DNA of 64,000 nt from NCBI GenBank assembly GCA_963843595.1, contig CAWJLG010000005.1, positions 124,001-188,000 on the forward strand, read 5' to 3'. The position numbers and the translations under genes were made by a program. The DNA is from CAIWHR01 sp963843595. GTDB lineage: Bacteria > Pseudomonadota > Gammaproteobacteria > Burkholderiales > Casimicrobiaceae. Position 1 is the stretch's first letter. The number at the start of each line of letters is the position of its first letter. A model generated the notes under the pieces. The model worked only from the letters and a program-made list of their open reading frames with translations, was not told the origin of the DNA and did no database searches. Of the stretch, positions 35,689 to 43,564 are shown one piece after another.

Positions 35689-37690
35689 CAAGATCCTGAT
35701 CGCGAATCGCGGGGAGATTGCCTGTCGCGTCGCGCGGACGGCGCGGCGCATGGGTATCGCCACGGTGGCCGTCTATTCGGATGCCGACGCGTACGCGCTG
35801 CACGTCGCGGCGTGCGACGAGGCCTACCGGCTGGGACCGCCGCCGCCGCGCGAGAGTTACCTCAGGGGCGACGCCATCATCGAGATCGCGCGGCGCGCCG
35901 GTGCGCAGGCGATCCATCCGGGTTACGGCTTCCTGTCCGAGAACGAGGACTTCGCTGCCGCGTGCGCGCGGGCGGGAATCGCATTCATCGGTCCGCCGCC
36001 GTCCGCGATCGCCGCGATGGGTTCGAAGGCGGCGGCCAAACGCATCATGGGCGCGGCGAAGGTCCCGCTGGTACCCGGCTACCACGGCGACGACCAGGAC
36101 CCCAAGCTGCTCGCGCGCGAGGCCGGGAAGATCGGCTTCCCCGTGCTCATCAAGGCCACGGCGGGAGGCGGCGGCAAGGGCATGAAGATCGTCGAGCAAG
36201 CCGGCGAGTTTGCGGCTGCCCTTGCCTCCGCGCAGCGCGAGGCCAAGGCGGGCTTCGGCGATGATCGCGTCCTGATCGAGAAATACCTGACGGCGCCGCG
36301 GCACATCGAGATCCAGGTCTTTGCCGACACGCACGGCAATGCGGTGTACCTGTTCGAGCGCGATTGTTCCGTGCAGCGGCGGCACCAGAAAGTGCTGGAG
36401 GAGGCGCCGGCGCCCGCGATGCGGCCCGAGCATCGTCGTGCGATGGGAGAGGCTGCCGTCGCCGCCGCGAAGGCGATCGGATACGTCGGCGCCGGAACCG
36501 TCGAGTTCATCGCGGCGGACACGTTCGCCCGCGACGGCACGTTCTACTTCATGGAAATGAATACGAGACTTCAGGTCGAGCACCCGGTGACCGAAATGGT
36601 CACCGGACTCGATCTGGTCGAATGGCAGTTGCGTGTGGCCGCGGGCGAACCCCTGCCGGCACGCCAGGAACAGCTCGCGCTGTCGGGCCACGCGATCGAG
36701 GCGCGTATCTATGCCGAAGACCCGGACCGCGGATTTCTGCCGTCGATCGGAAGGCTCGTCCATCTGCGCGCTCCCCCGACGAGCGGAGCGGTGCGTGTCG
36801 ACACGGGTGTGCGCACGGGCGACGAGATCACGCCGTTCTACGATCCGATGATCGCCAAGCTGATCGTCCACGGCGAGGACCGGGCGGCTGCGCTGCGGCG
36901 GCTCGCGGAGGCGCTCGCGCAATACGAGATTGTCGGCGTCGCGACCAACGTGGCATTCCTGCAGCGAGTCGTCGCCCACACCGCGTTCGCGTCGGGCGCT
37001 GTCGATACCGGTCTCATCGCCCGTCACCAGGACGCGCTGTTTCCGCCGCCCGCGCCCGCGTCGAAGGACGCGATCCTCGCCGCGGCGCTGGCGGAGGTGG
37101 AGGCGCTCGCCCGGGAGCGCGCGGCGAGCGCGCGTGCCTCGGGCGATCCGCATTCGCCCTGGCATGCCGTCGACCCGTGGTGGCCGAACTCCGCCATTCA
37201 CGCGATCGGGCTCACGTTCGCCGATGGCGATGTCCGCCACGACATCGGCTTATCGCGTCAGGGCGACGGCTGGCGCGTCCGGACGCGTGACGGTCCGGTC
37301 GACGCGAAAATCGAGGCACGCGACGGTCGACTCGGCATCGTCGTCGGCGGCGCAGAGTTCGTCGCCACGGTCGTTCCCGATGGCGAGGAGCGTCACGTGT
37401 TCTGCGCCGGCAGGCACGCGCGGCTCGTGGTCGTCGACCGGCTGGCGCATGCCGGCGAGGAGGAGATTCATGGCGGGCACCTGACCGCGCCGATGTCGGG
37501 AACCGTCGTGGCGGTGATGGTGAAGCCGGGCGACAAGGTCGCCAGGGGGGCACCGCTGATGATCCTCGAGGCGATGAAGATGGAGCACACGATTGCGGCC
37601 CCGGCCGCGGGTGTGGTCGCGGCGGTCAACTACGGCGCGGGCGACAGGGTTCAGGAAGGCGCCGATCTCGTCGATCTCGACGATGCCTGA
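35681..37690 (+). CDS. liuD: Methylcrotonoyl-CoA carboxylase biotin-carrying (alpha) subunit
   Basis: Biotin carboxylase plus biotin carrier subunit of 3-methylcrotonyl-CoA carboxylase, 669 residues. Biotin carboxylase domain: FDKILIANRGEIACRV at the N-terminus, the ATP-grasp glycine loop KATAGGGGKGMKIV, EHPVTEMVTGLDLVEWQ. A middle linking domain follows, then the biotinyl domain with EAMKMEH, Lys633 being the biotinylation site. The start ATG at 35681 lies inside the end of the DUF4126 gene. Forms the enzyme with liuB. Fusion of the two domains is normal for acyl-CoA carboxylases. Confidence 0.95.
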   Translation: MFDKILIANRGEIACRVARTARRMGIATVAVYSDADAYALHVAACDEAYRLGPPPPRESYLRGDAIIEIARRAGAQAIHPGYGFLSENEDFAAACARAGIAFIGPPPSAIAAMGSKAAAKRIMGAAKVPLVPGYHGDDQDPKLLAREAGKIGFPVLIKATAGGGGKGMKIVEQAGEFAAALASAQREAKAGFGDDRVLIEKYLTAPRHIEIQVFADTHGNAVYLFERDCSVQRRHQKVLEEAPAPAMRPEHRRAMGEAAVAAAKAIGYVGAGTVEFIAADTFARDGTFYFMEMNTRLQVEHPVTEMVTGLDLVEWQLRVAAGEPLPARQEQLALSGHAIEARIYAEDPDRGFLPSIGRLVHLRAPPTSGAVRVDTGVRTGDEITPFYDPMIAKLIVHGEDRAAALRRLAEALAQYEIVGVATNVAFLQRVVAHTAFASGAVDTGLIARHQDALFPPPAPASKDAILAAALAEVEALARERAASARASGDPHSPWHAVDPWWPNSAIHAIGLTFADGDVRHDIGLSRQGDGWRVRTRDGPVDAKIEARDGRLGIVVGGAEFVATVVPDGEERHVFCAGRHARLVVVDRLAHAGEEEIHGGHLTAPMSGTVVAVMVKPGDKVARGAPLMILEAMKMEHTIAAPAAGVVAAVNYGAGDRVQEGADLVDLDDA

Positions 37691-37723
37691 CGGGCGAGCC
37701 CCCGGCACCGGCATCGTGGCGCA

Positions 37724-38647
37724 TTGAAGATCCTGTTGCAGGTGCCGGGCCGCGCCGTCGAACCCTGGCACGCGGCGCTTGCGGCCGAGCTTCCCGACGC
37801 GGAAATCTCGGTCTGGCCCGCGGCACCGGCACGTCCGGACTACGCGCTCGTCTGGAAGCCGCCGGCGAACCTCTTTGCCGCGGTTCGCCCCTCGCGCGCC
37901 GTGTTCAATCTCGGCGCGGGCGTCGACGCGTTGCTCGCCCTATCGACGCTGCCGCGCGACGTGCCGGTCGTCCGCCTCGAAGACGCGGGCATGGCCACGC
38001 AGATGGTTGAATACATTATCTTCGCGGTCCTGCGCGCGTATCGCGAAATGGACGTCTACGCCGAGCAGCAGCGCAACGGTGAATGGCGCCCGCGCACCCG
38101 GCTCCCGAAATCCGAGTTCGCCGTCGGCATTCTCGGACTCGGGGTTCTCGGGCGGGCCGTGGCGTCGGCGCTCCTGGCGCTAGGCTTTCCGGTTCGGGGC
38201 TGGACGCGGGAATACAGAGCGGCCCCCGACGTCGAGAGCTTTGCGGGGCCGGGGGAACTCGCGGCTTTTCTGGCGGGAACGCGCGTCCTCGTGTGCCTGC
38301 TGCCGTCGACCCCCGATACGCGCGGACTTCTCAACCGGAGAACGCTCGCGCAGTTGCCGCGGGGCGCGCATTTCGTGAATGTCGCGCGCGGCGAAATCGT
38401 GGTCGACGAGGACCTCCTCGCCCTGCTGGATGCCGGTCATGTTGCGGGAGCGATGCTCGACGTGTTCTCCGTCGAGCCGCTGCCGCCGGAGCACCCGTTC
38501 TGGCATCATCCACGCGTCGTGGTGACGCCGCACGTTTCCGCGGTGACCGTCATCGCCGATTCGATCGCGCAGGTGGCCGCGAAGATCCGCCGGCTCGAGA
38601 CCGGGCAGCCGGTCAGCGGCATCGTCGATCGAACGCTCGGCTATTGA
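37724..38647 (+). CDS. Glyoxylate/hydroxypyruvate reductase A-like dehydrogenase
   Basis: D-isomer-specific 2-hydroxyacid dehydrogenase of 307 residues, closest in pattern to GhrA. The NAD(P)-binding motif is VGILGLGVLGRAVASALL (about residues 129-146). The catalytic Arg is in NVARGEIVVDEDLL, the Glu in DVFSVEPLPPEHPFW and the His in VTPHVSA. It starts at a TTG (37724), unusual in this window, and no better start is seen. It would reduce glyoxylate or hydroxypyruvate; the reason for its place between liuD and liuE is unclear. Confidence 0.87.
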   Translation: MKILLQVPGRAVEPWHAALAAELPDAEISVWPAAPARPDYALVWKPPANLFAAVRPSRAVFNLGAGVDALLALSTLPRDVPVVRLEDAGMATQMVEYIIFAVLRAYREMDVYAEQQRNGEWRPRTRLPKSEFAVGILGLGVLGRAVASALLALGFPVRGWTREYRAAPDVESFAGPGELAAFLAGTRVLVCLLPSTPDTRGLLNRRTLAQLPRGAHFVNVARGEIVVDEDLLALLDAGHVAGAMLDVFSVEPLPPEHPFWHHPRVVVTPHVSAVTVIADSIAQVAAKIRRLETGQPVSGIVDRTLGY

Positions 38648-38667
38648 GCCGTTGGCTGGAGAAGGAC

Positions 38668-39600
38668 GTGGGGACTGAACACAGGCTGCCGACGCGCGTG
38701 CGACTGGTCGAGGTCGGTCCACGCGACGGGCTGCAGAACGAGAAGGCGATGGTGCCGACCGACGTGAAGGTGGCGCTGATCGACCGGCTGACCGACGCGG
38801 GGCTCCCCGTTGTCGAGGCGACGAGTTTCGTTTCGGCGAAATGGGTGCCGCAGATGGCCGACGCGGCGGAGGTCATGGCGCGCATCCGGCGCAAACCCGG
38901 CGTTCGCTATCCGGTACTGACCCCCAACATGAAGGGCTTCGAAGCCGCGCTTGCCGCCGGGGCCGACGAAGTCGCCGTGTTCGTCGCCGCTTCGGAGACG
39001 TTCTCGCAGCGGAACATCAACTGCTCGATCGCCCAGAGCATCGAGCGCGCACGACCGATCTACGAGGCTGCAAGGGCCCGGGGAATCCGCGTGCGCGGCT
39101 ACATCTCGGTGGTGCTGGGCTGCCCCTACGAAGGCGAGGTCGCGCCGGCAAAGGTGGCCGAGGTCGCCGCCGCGCTGCACGCGCTCGGAAGCTACGAGGT
39201 CTCGCTCGGCGACACGATCGGCGTCGGCACCGCGGGCAGGGCGCAGGCGCTGATCGCTGCCGTTGCGCAGAAGGTCCCGGTCGCGGCGCTTGCGGGCCAC
39301 TTCCACGACACCTACGGTCAGGCGCTTGCCAACGTCTACGCGGCGATGGAGCTCGGCGTGGCCACCTTCGATTGCTCGGTGGCCGGCCTGGGAGGGTGCC
39401 CCTATGCGAAGGGTGCGACCGGCAACGTGGCGAGCGAGGACGTCGTCTATCTGCTCGACGGCATGGGCATCGAGACCGGAGTCGATCTGACGAAGCTGCG
39501 GATGGCGGGCAAGTTCATCTCGGATCACCTCGGCCGACCGTCCGCGTCGCGCGTCGCGCGTGCGCTCGCGGCCCGGGACCCGATCTCGACAATCGCATGA
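38668..39600 (+). CDS. liuE: Hydroxymethylglutaryl-CoA lyase
   Basis: Cleaves HMG-CoA to acetyl-CoA and acetoacetate, the last step of leucine breakdown. The GTG at 38668 with GGAGAAGG upstream gives 310 residues. Key sequences are VRLVEVGPRDGLQNE (catalytic Arg and Asp), FVAASETFSQRNINCS, and the divalent-metal-binding HFHDTYGQALANV. The C-terminal active-site Cys loop is GLGGCPYAKGATGNVASED. All are intact. Its stop overlaps the DUF1289 start (ATGA). Confidence 0.95.
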   Translation: MGTEHRLPTRVRLVEVGPRDGLQNEKAMVPTDVKVALIDRLTDAGLPVVEATSFVSAKWVPQMADAAEVMARIRRKPGVRYPVLTPNMKGFEAALAAGADEVAVFVAASETFSQRNINCSIAQSIERARPIYEAARARGIRVRGYISVVLGCPYEGEVAPAKVAEVAAALHALGSYEVSLGDTIGVGTAGRAQALIAAVAQKVPVAALAGHFHDTYGQALANVYAAMELGVATFDCSVAGLGGCPYAKGATGNVASEDVVYLLDGMGIETGVDLTKLRMAGKFISDHLGRPSASRVARALAARDPISTIA

Positions 39601-39821
39601 GCACCGCCGCCAATCGCCGCACTGCCGCGCAGTCGCCGGACGGCGTTGCATCGCCCTGCGTCAGCGTCTGTGTGCTGGACGAGAAGAGCGGCCTTTGCGT
39701 CGGGTGCTTCCGCACGCTCGACGAGATCGCGGCCTGGAGCGTGCTCGATGCCGACGCGAAGCGCGGCGTGCTGGCGGCGCTGCCGGCGCGACGCGCGGCG
39801 TCCGGAAAGCTTCCCCGATGA
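39597..39821 (+). CDS. DUF1289 small cysteine protein
   Basis: A 74-residue protein with the DUF1289 pattern PCVSVCVLDEKSGLCVGC and a following TLDEIAAW. The four cysteines suggest metal or Fe-S binding; function unknown. It overlaps liuE and the next isomerase-like gene by ATGA junctions, so all three are translationally coupled. DUF1289 proteins often sit next to oxidoreductases or isomerases. Confidence 0.88.
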   Translation: MSTAANRRTAAQSPDGVASPCVSVCVLDEKSGLCVGCFRTLDEIAAWSVLDADAKRGVLAALPARRAASGKLPR

Positions 39822-40477
39822 CCATCGCCGACTGGTACTTCGATTTCGTTTCGCCGTTTGCCTACCTGCAAAGCGAAGAGCTCGGGAAACTCGGGCCGCG
39901 CATCGAGATTCGCTACAAGCCCGTGCTGTTCGCCGGGCTGCTTGGCGCGAACGGCCAGAAAGGCCCGGCGGAGATCGCGGCCAAGCGGACGTTCACGTAC
40001 CGGTTCTGCCTCTGGCAGGCGCGACGGCAGGGAATTCCGTTCAAGTTTCCACCCGAGCACCCGTTCAACCCGCTGCCGCTCCTGAGACTGGCGATCGCCT
40101 GCGATTCGTCGGCCGCCGTGGTCCACCGCATCTTCCGCTTCGTGTGGGCGGATGGCCGCTTGCCGGACTTGCCGATCGAGTGGGCGGAGCTTGCGCACGA
40201 ACTCGGCGTCGCCGATCCGGACGCGGCAATCGCTTCACCGGCGGTCAAGGAAGAGCTTCGCCGCAATACCGACGAAGCGATCGACCGCGGCGTGTTCGGC
40301 GTTCCGACGCTCGCGGTCGGAGATGCGCTGTTCTGGGGTGCCGACGCGACGCCGATGGCCGCGGACTTCGTCGCGTCAGGGTGCCGCTTTGCGGACCCGG
40401 AATTCGAGCGGATCGCCAGTCTGCCGGTCGGCGCGGTGCGGCGCGGGGCCGCGGTCAAACCGGCGCGGAAGTCCTGA
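39818..40477 (+). CDS. 2-hydroxychromene-2-carboxylate isomerase-like protein, second copy
   Basis: Second DsbA-fold HCCA-isomerase-family protein, 219 residues. The active-site region is WYFDFVSPFAYLQSEEL (Ser kept, Tyr replaced by Phe compared with the first copy at 31.3 kb), and the cis-Pro region is GVFGVPTLAVGDALFWG. The two copies are clearly diverged. It ends the long plus-strand run and overlaps the end of the convergent CoA-transferase gene by 23 bases (40455-40477). Substrate unknown. Confidence 0.86.
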   Translation: MTIADWYFDFVSPFAYLQSEELGKLGPRIEIRYKPVLFAGLLGANGQKGPAEIAAKRTFTYRFCLWQARRQGIPFKFPPEHPFNPLPLLRLAIACDSSAAVVHRIFRFVWADGRLPDLPIEWAELAHELGVADPDAAIASPAVKEELRRNTDEAIDRGVFGVPTLAVGDALFWGADATPMAADFVASGCRFADPEFERIASLPVGAVRRGAAVKPARKS

Positions 40478-41642
40478 CGACGCCATCGGCGGCGAGCGCG
40501 GCGATTTCGTCGTCCGCGTAGCCCGCCTCGCGCAGCACGGCCGACGTGTGTTCGCCCTGCGCGGGCGCGGGGCGCGCAACGGGCGTCGCCGCGTCGGAGA
40601 GCTTGTAGGCTGGGGCGTATTGCCGGCGACCGTCGGTGTCCCTGATCACCATTTCCCGTGCGACCACGTGCGGATCGACCAGCGCTTCCTCCAGCGTCTG
40701 CACCGGCGTCACGCAGCAATCGACGCCCGCGAACACGCGGTTCCAGTGGGCAAGCGGCGCGCCGGCGAAGACCGCCGCCAATTCGCGCCGGATCCGTTCG
40801 CCCTCGGTGCCGCGCGCAAGTCCGCCGCCGGCGAGATCCTCGCGCCCGACCGTCGCACACAGCAGGCGCCAGAACTTGTCCTCCAGCGCCCCCACGGCGA
40901 GCCAGCGCCCGTCCTGGGTCGCGTAAACGCCGTAGCACGGAACGCCACCGGACAGCAGGTCCTCGCCACGCGGCAATGTGCGGCCCCACTGCTCGAGTGC
41001 GTGCAACGCGAAGATGTTGTGGGCGAGCGCGCTGTCGGCCATGGCCACGTCGATGTAACGTCCGCGGCCCGTGCGTTGCGCGCCGACAAGAGCGCCGAGG
41101 ATCGCGACGGCTGCGGTTGCCGCGCCGCCCAGAAGATCGGCGATCTGCAGGTTCGACAGCGCCGGCGGCCCGCCGCGGGTGCCCGTCTGATCGAGCACGC
41201 CGGCGTAGCCAAGATAATTGATGTCGTGTCCCGCCAATCGCGACCGCGGGCCGGTCTGTCCGTAACCGGTGATTGCCGCGTAGACGATGCGCGGATTGAT
41301 CGCGATCGTGGCCGCGTAGTCGACGCCGAGCGCCGTGACGATGCCGGGGCGGAAGCTTTCGACGACCACGTCGGCGCGTTTGGCCAGCGCACGATAGACA
41401 TCACGCCCGCGCGGGTGCTTGAGATCGAGTGCGACGCTGCGCTTGTTGCGGTTGACGGCGCGGAAGAACGCGCTGACGTCGCCGGGGGCGCTGCCCAGGC
41501 TGCGCGCGTAGTCGCCGGCGCCGGTGTCTTCCAGCTTCACGACGTCGGCCCCCAGATCGGCGAGGTAGAGCGTGCACACGGGCCCCGGCAGGAGCCGCGT
41601 CAGGTCGAGGACGCGGATGCCCGCCAGCGGCAACGCGGTCAT
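40455..41642 (-). CDS. CaiB/BaiF-family (type III) CoA-transferase
   Basis: Family III CoA-transferase or acyl-CoA racemase, 395 residues. Typical segments: GIRVLDLTRLLPGP, ADLGADVVKLEDTGAGDYAR (containing the catalytic Asp of the family further on), AGHDINYLGYAGVL and IDVAMADSALAHNIFALH. Substrate not deducible; alpha-methylacyl-CoA racemase or a carboxylate CoA-transferase are both possible. Its ATG overlaps the purK stop (ATGA), so it is co-translated with the purine genes, an unusual partnership. Confidence 0.88.
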   Translation of the reverse strand: MTALPLAGIRVLDLTRLLPGPVCTLYLADLGADVVKLEDTGAGDYARSLGSAPGDVSAFFRAVNRNKRSVALDLKHPRGRDVYRALAKRADVVVESFRPGIVTALGVDYAATIAINPRIVYAAITGYGQTGPRSRLAGHDINYLGYAGVLDQTGTRGGPPALSNLQIADLLGGAATAAVAILGALVGAQRTGRGRYIDVAMADSALAHNIFALHALEQWGRTLPRGEDLLSGGVPCYGVYATQDGRWLAVGALEDKFWRLLCATVGREDLAGGGLARGTEGERIRRELAAVFAGAPLAHWNRVFAGVDCCVTPVQTLEEALVDPHVVAREMVIRDTDGRRQYAPAYKLSDAATPVARPAPAQGEHTSAVLREAGYADDEIAALAADGVVRTSAPV

Positions 41643-42856
41643 GCCGCGCCGGCTTCGGGAATGCCCAGGTCGCGCTTGATCGCCGCCGCGGTGGCGAGCG
41701 CTTCGTCGATGGTCGGCGCAAGGCACGTCACGTGGCCCATCTTGCGGCCGCGCCGGGGCTGCGCTTTCCCGTACAGGTGCAGCTTCGCCTGGGGATGCTT
41801 GAGCACGTGCGTCCAATGGGGTTCCCGCGGATGGGTCGCGTGCGCGCCATCGAACCAGATGTCGCCGAGCAGGTTGAGCATCACGGCCGGCTCGTGCTGG
41901 CGAGTGTCGCCCAGCGGCAAGTCGGCGAGCACGCGCGCCTGCTGCTCGAATTGCGAGGTGACGCAGGCGTCGATCGTGTAGTGGCCGCTGTTGTGCGGTC
42001 GCGGGGCGATCTCGTTGACCAGCAGCGCACCGTCGGTGGTGACGAACATCTCGACGCAGAGCACACCGTGATAGTCGAGCTTCTCGGCGACCGCGGTGGC
42101 GATTCCGCGCGCGGAATCGGCCAGCGCAGCGGGCACCCGCGCCGGCACGATCGACACGTCGAGGATTCCGTCACGGTGCAGGTTTTCGGCGACCGGCCAG
42201 GTGGTCGCCTCGCCGCGGTCGTTGCGGGCGACGATCACCGAAACCTCGAAGGCGAGCGAGACCAGCGCCTCGAGCACGCACGGCTGCCCGCCCATCGCGT
42301 CGTAGGCCGCGACGACCTCGTCGGCACTCCGGACACGAATCTGTCCTTTGCCGTCGTAGCCGAAACGCGCGCTCTTGACGATGCCGGGCACGAGCCCAGC
42401 GTCGACCGCCCGGGCATCGGCGTGGCTGCGCAGGACGGCGAATCGGGTTACCGCGAAGCCGTGGCCCGCGAGGAACGTCTTTTCGCTGATCCGGTCCTGC
42501 GCGATCGCCACGCTCGCGGCCGCCGGCGTGACGCGCGCCGTGCGGGCGAGATAGTCGAGTGCGCCCGCGGGGACGTTCTCGAACTCGGTCGTGGCCGCTT
42601 GCACGGCCGAGGCCAGCAGGGCGAGAGCGCCGGGGTCGAGGTAATCGGCCTGCAGATGCCGGTCGGCGACGCTGCCGGCCGGGCTGTCCGTTCCCGGATC
42701 GAGGACGGCAACCTTGTAGCCCAGGCTCTGCGCGGCCATGCAGAACATGCGGCCGAGTTGACCGCCTCCGAGCAAGCCGAGCCAGGCGCCGGGCGGAATG
42801 ATCGCGCGCCCGGCGCCGCGGCGGCGACGAACGCCGGTGGGCGTGGCCTTCGTCAT
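41639..42856 (-). CDS. purK: N5-carboxyaminoimidazole ribonucleotide synthase
   Basis: ATP-dependent carboxylation of AIR to N5-CAIR in purine synthesis. The 405-residue ATP-grasp protein shows LGLLGGGQLGRMFCMAAQ at the N-terminus, after a basic leader of about 24 residues. Further on are KSARFGYDGKGQIRV and the metal-binding EIAPRPHNSGHYTIDACVTSQF. It lies 26 bases after purE and before the CoA-transferase gene. The leader may be an over-extended start; an internal start near LGLLGG has no clear ATG. Confidence 0.93.
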   Translation of the reverse strand: MTKATPTGVRRRRGAGRAIIPPGAWLGLLGGGQLGRMFCMAAQSLGYKVAVLDPGTDSPAGSVADRHLQADYLDPGALALLASAVQAATTEFENVPAGALDYLARTARVTPAAASVAIAQDRISEKTFLAGHGFAVTRFAVLRSHADARAVDAGLVPGIVKSARFGYDGKGQIRVRSADEVVAAYDAMGGQPCVLEALVSLAFEVSVIVARNDRGEATTWPVAENLHRDGILDVSIVPARVPAALADSARGIATAVAEKLDYHGVLCVEMFVTTDGALLVNEIAPRPHNSGHYTIDACVTSQFEQQARVLADLPLGDTRQHEPAVMLNLLGDIWFDGAHATHPREPHWTHVLKHPQAKLHLYGKAQPRRGRKMGHVTCLAPTIDEALATAAAIKRDLGIPEAGAA

Positions 42857-42882
42857 GCGCTCGAGCCCCTACCCCTGCCGGC

Positions 42883-43389
42883 TCAGGCGGCCGGCGGCAC
42901 CCGCATTGCGCGCGCGGTGTTCGTCTGCTTCAGGCGAAATGCCGCCAGCTTCTTGGCGACCGCAGGGTCGGTCGCCGCGATCATCGCGACCGCGAACAAT
43001 CCCGCATTGGCCGCGCCCGCCTCGCCGATCGCGAAGGTCGCGACGGGAATGCCCTTGGGCATCTGGACGATCGACAGCAGCGAATCCTCGCCGCGCAGAT
43101 ACTTCGAAGGAACCGGGACCCCGAGCACCGGGACGGCCGTCTTGGCCGCGAGCATCCCGGGCAAATGCGCGGCGCCGCCGGCGCCGGCGATGATGCAGCG
43201 CAGGCCGCGCGGACCGGCATCCTCGGCGTACTCGAACATGTCGTCGGGCATTCGGTGGGCCGACACGACGCGCGCCTCGCACGCGATGCCGAACGCCTCG
43301 ACCTGCGCGACGGCATGGCGCATGATGTCCCAGTCGCTCTCGCTGCCCATCACGACGCCGACGAGCGGCGCGCTCTTGCGTTGTGCCAT
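42883..43389 (-). CDS. purE: N5-carboxyaminoimidazole ribonucleotide mutase
   Basis: Converts N5-CAIR to CAIR, the step after PurK. Start at 43389 is preceded by GGGGAGGAT; 168 residues. Class I PurE signatures: VMGSESDWDIMRHA, VVSAHRMPDDMFEYA (with the catalytic His) and AGAGGAAHLPGMLAA. The gene order purE-purK in the direction of transcription is the standard one. A promoter candidate lies about 70 bases upstream. Confidence 0.95.
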   Translation of the reverse strand: MAQRKSAPLVGVVMGSESDWDIMRHAVAQVEAFGIACEARVVSAHRMPDDMFEYAEDAGPRGLRCIIAGAGGAAHLPGMLAAKTAVPVLGVPVPSKYLRGEDSLLSIVQMPKGIPVATFAIGEAGAANAGLFAVAMIAATDPAVAKKLAAFRLKQTNTARAMRVPPAA

Positions 43390-43457
43390 CGATCCTCCCC
43401 ACGGCCGGTCGCCGCGACCGCAACCGCAGGTCGTGTGACGCCGCTTGTTTGTGCATG

Positions 43458-43466
43458 ATTTTATCA
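43458..43466 (-). promoter_or_regulatory. Extended -10 promoter for purEK
   Basis: On the minus strand this reads TGATAAAAT, an extended -10 (TGn plus TAAAAT), about 69 bases upstream of purE in the 175-base gap shared with the divergent slt gene. No good -35 is seen, which extended -10 promoters tolerate. PurR-type palindromes were not recognised. Confidence 0.45.
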
Positions 43467-43564
43467 TTCACCGCCGTCGAACCGGGCTGGCGATCCACGG
43501 TCATACGCCCGTCGTCGTGCTCCTGCGCACGTTCCGGTTGCCCGGGTCCGCCGGGTCGCCGACA

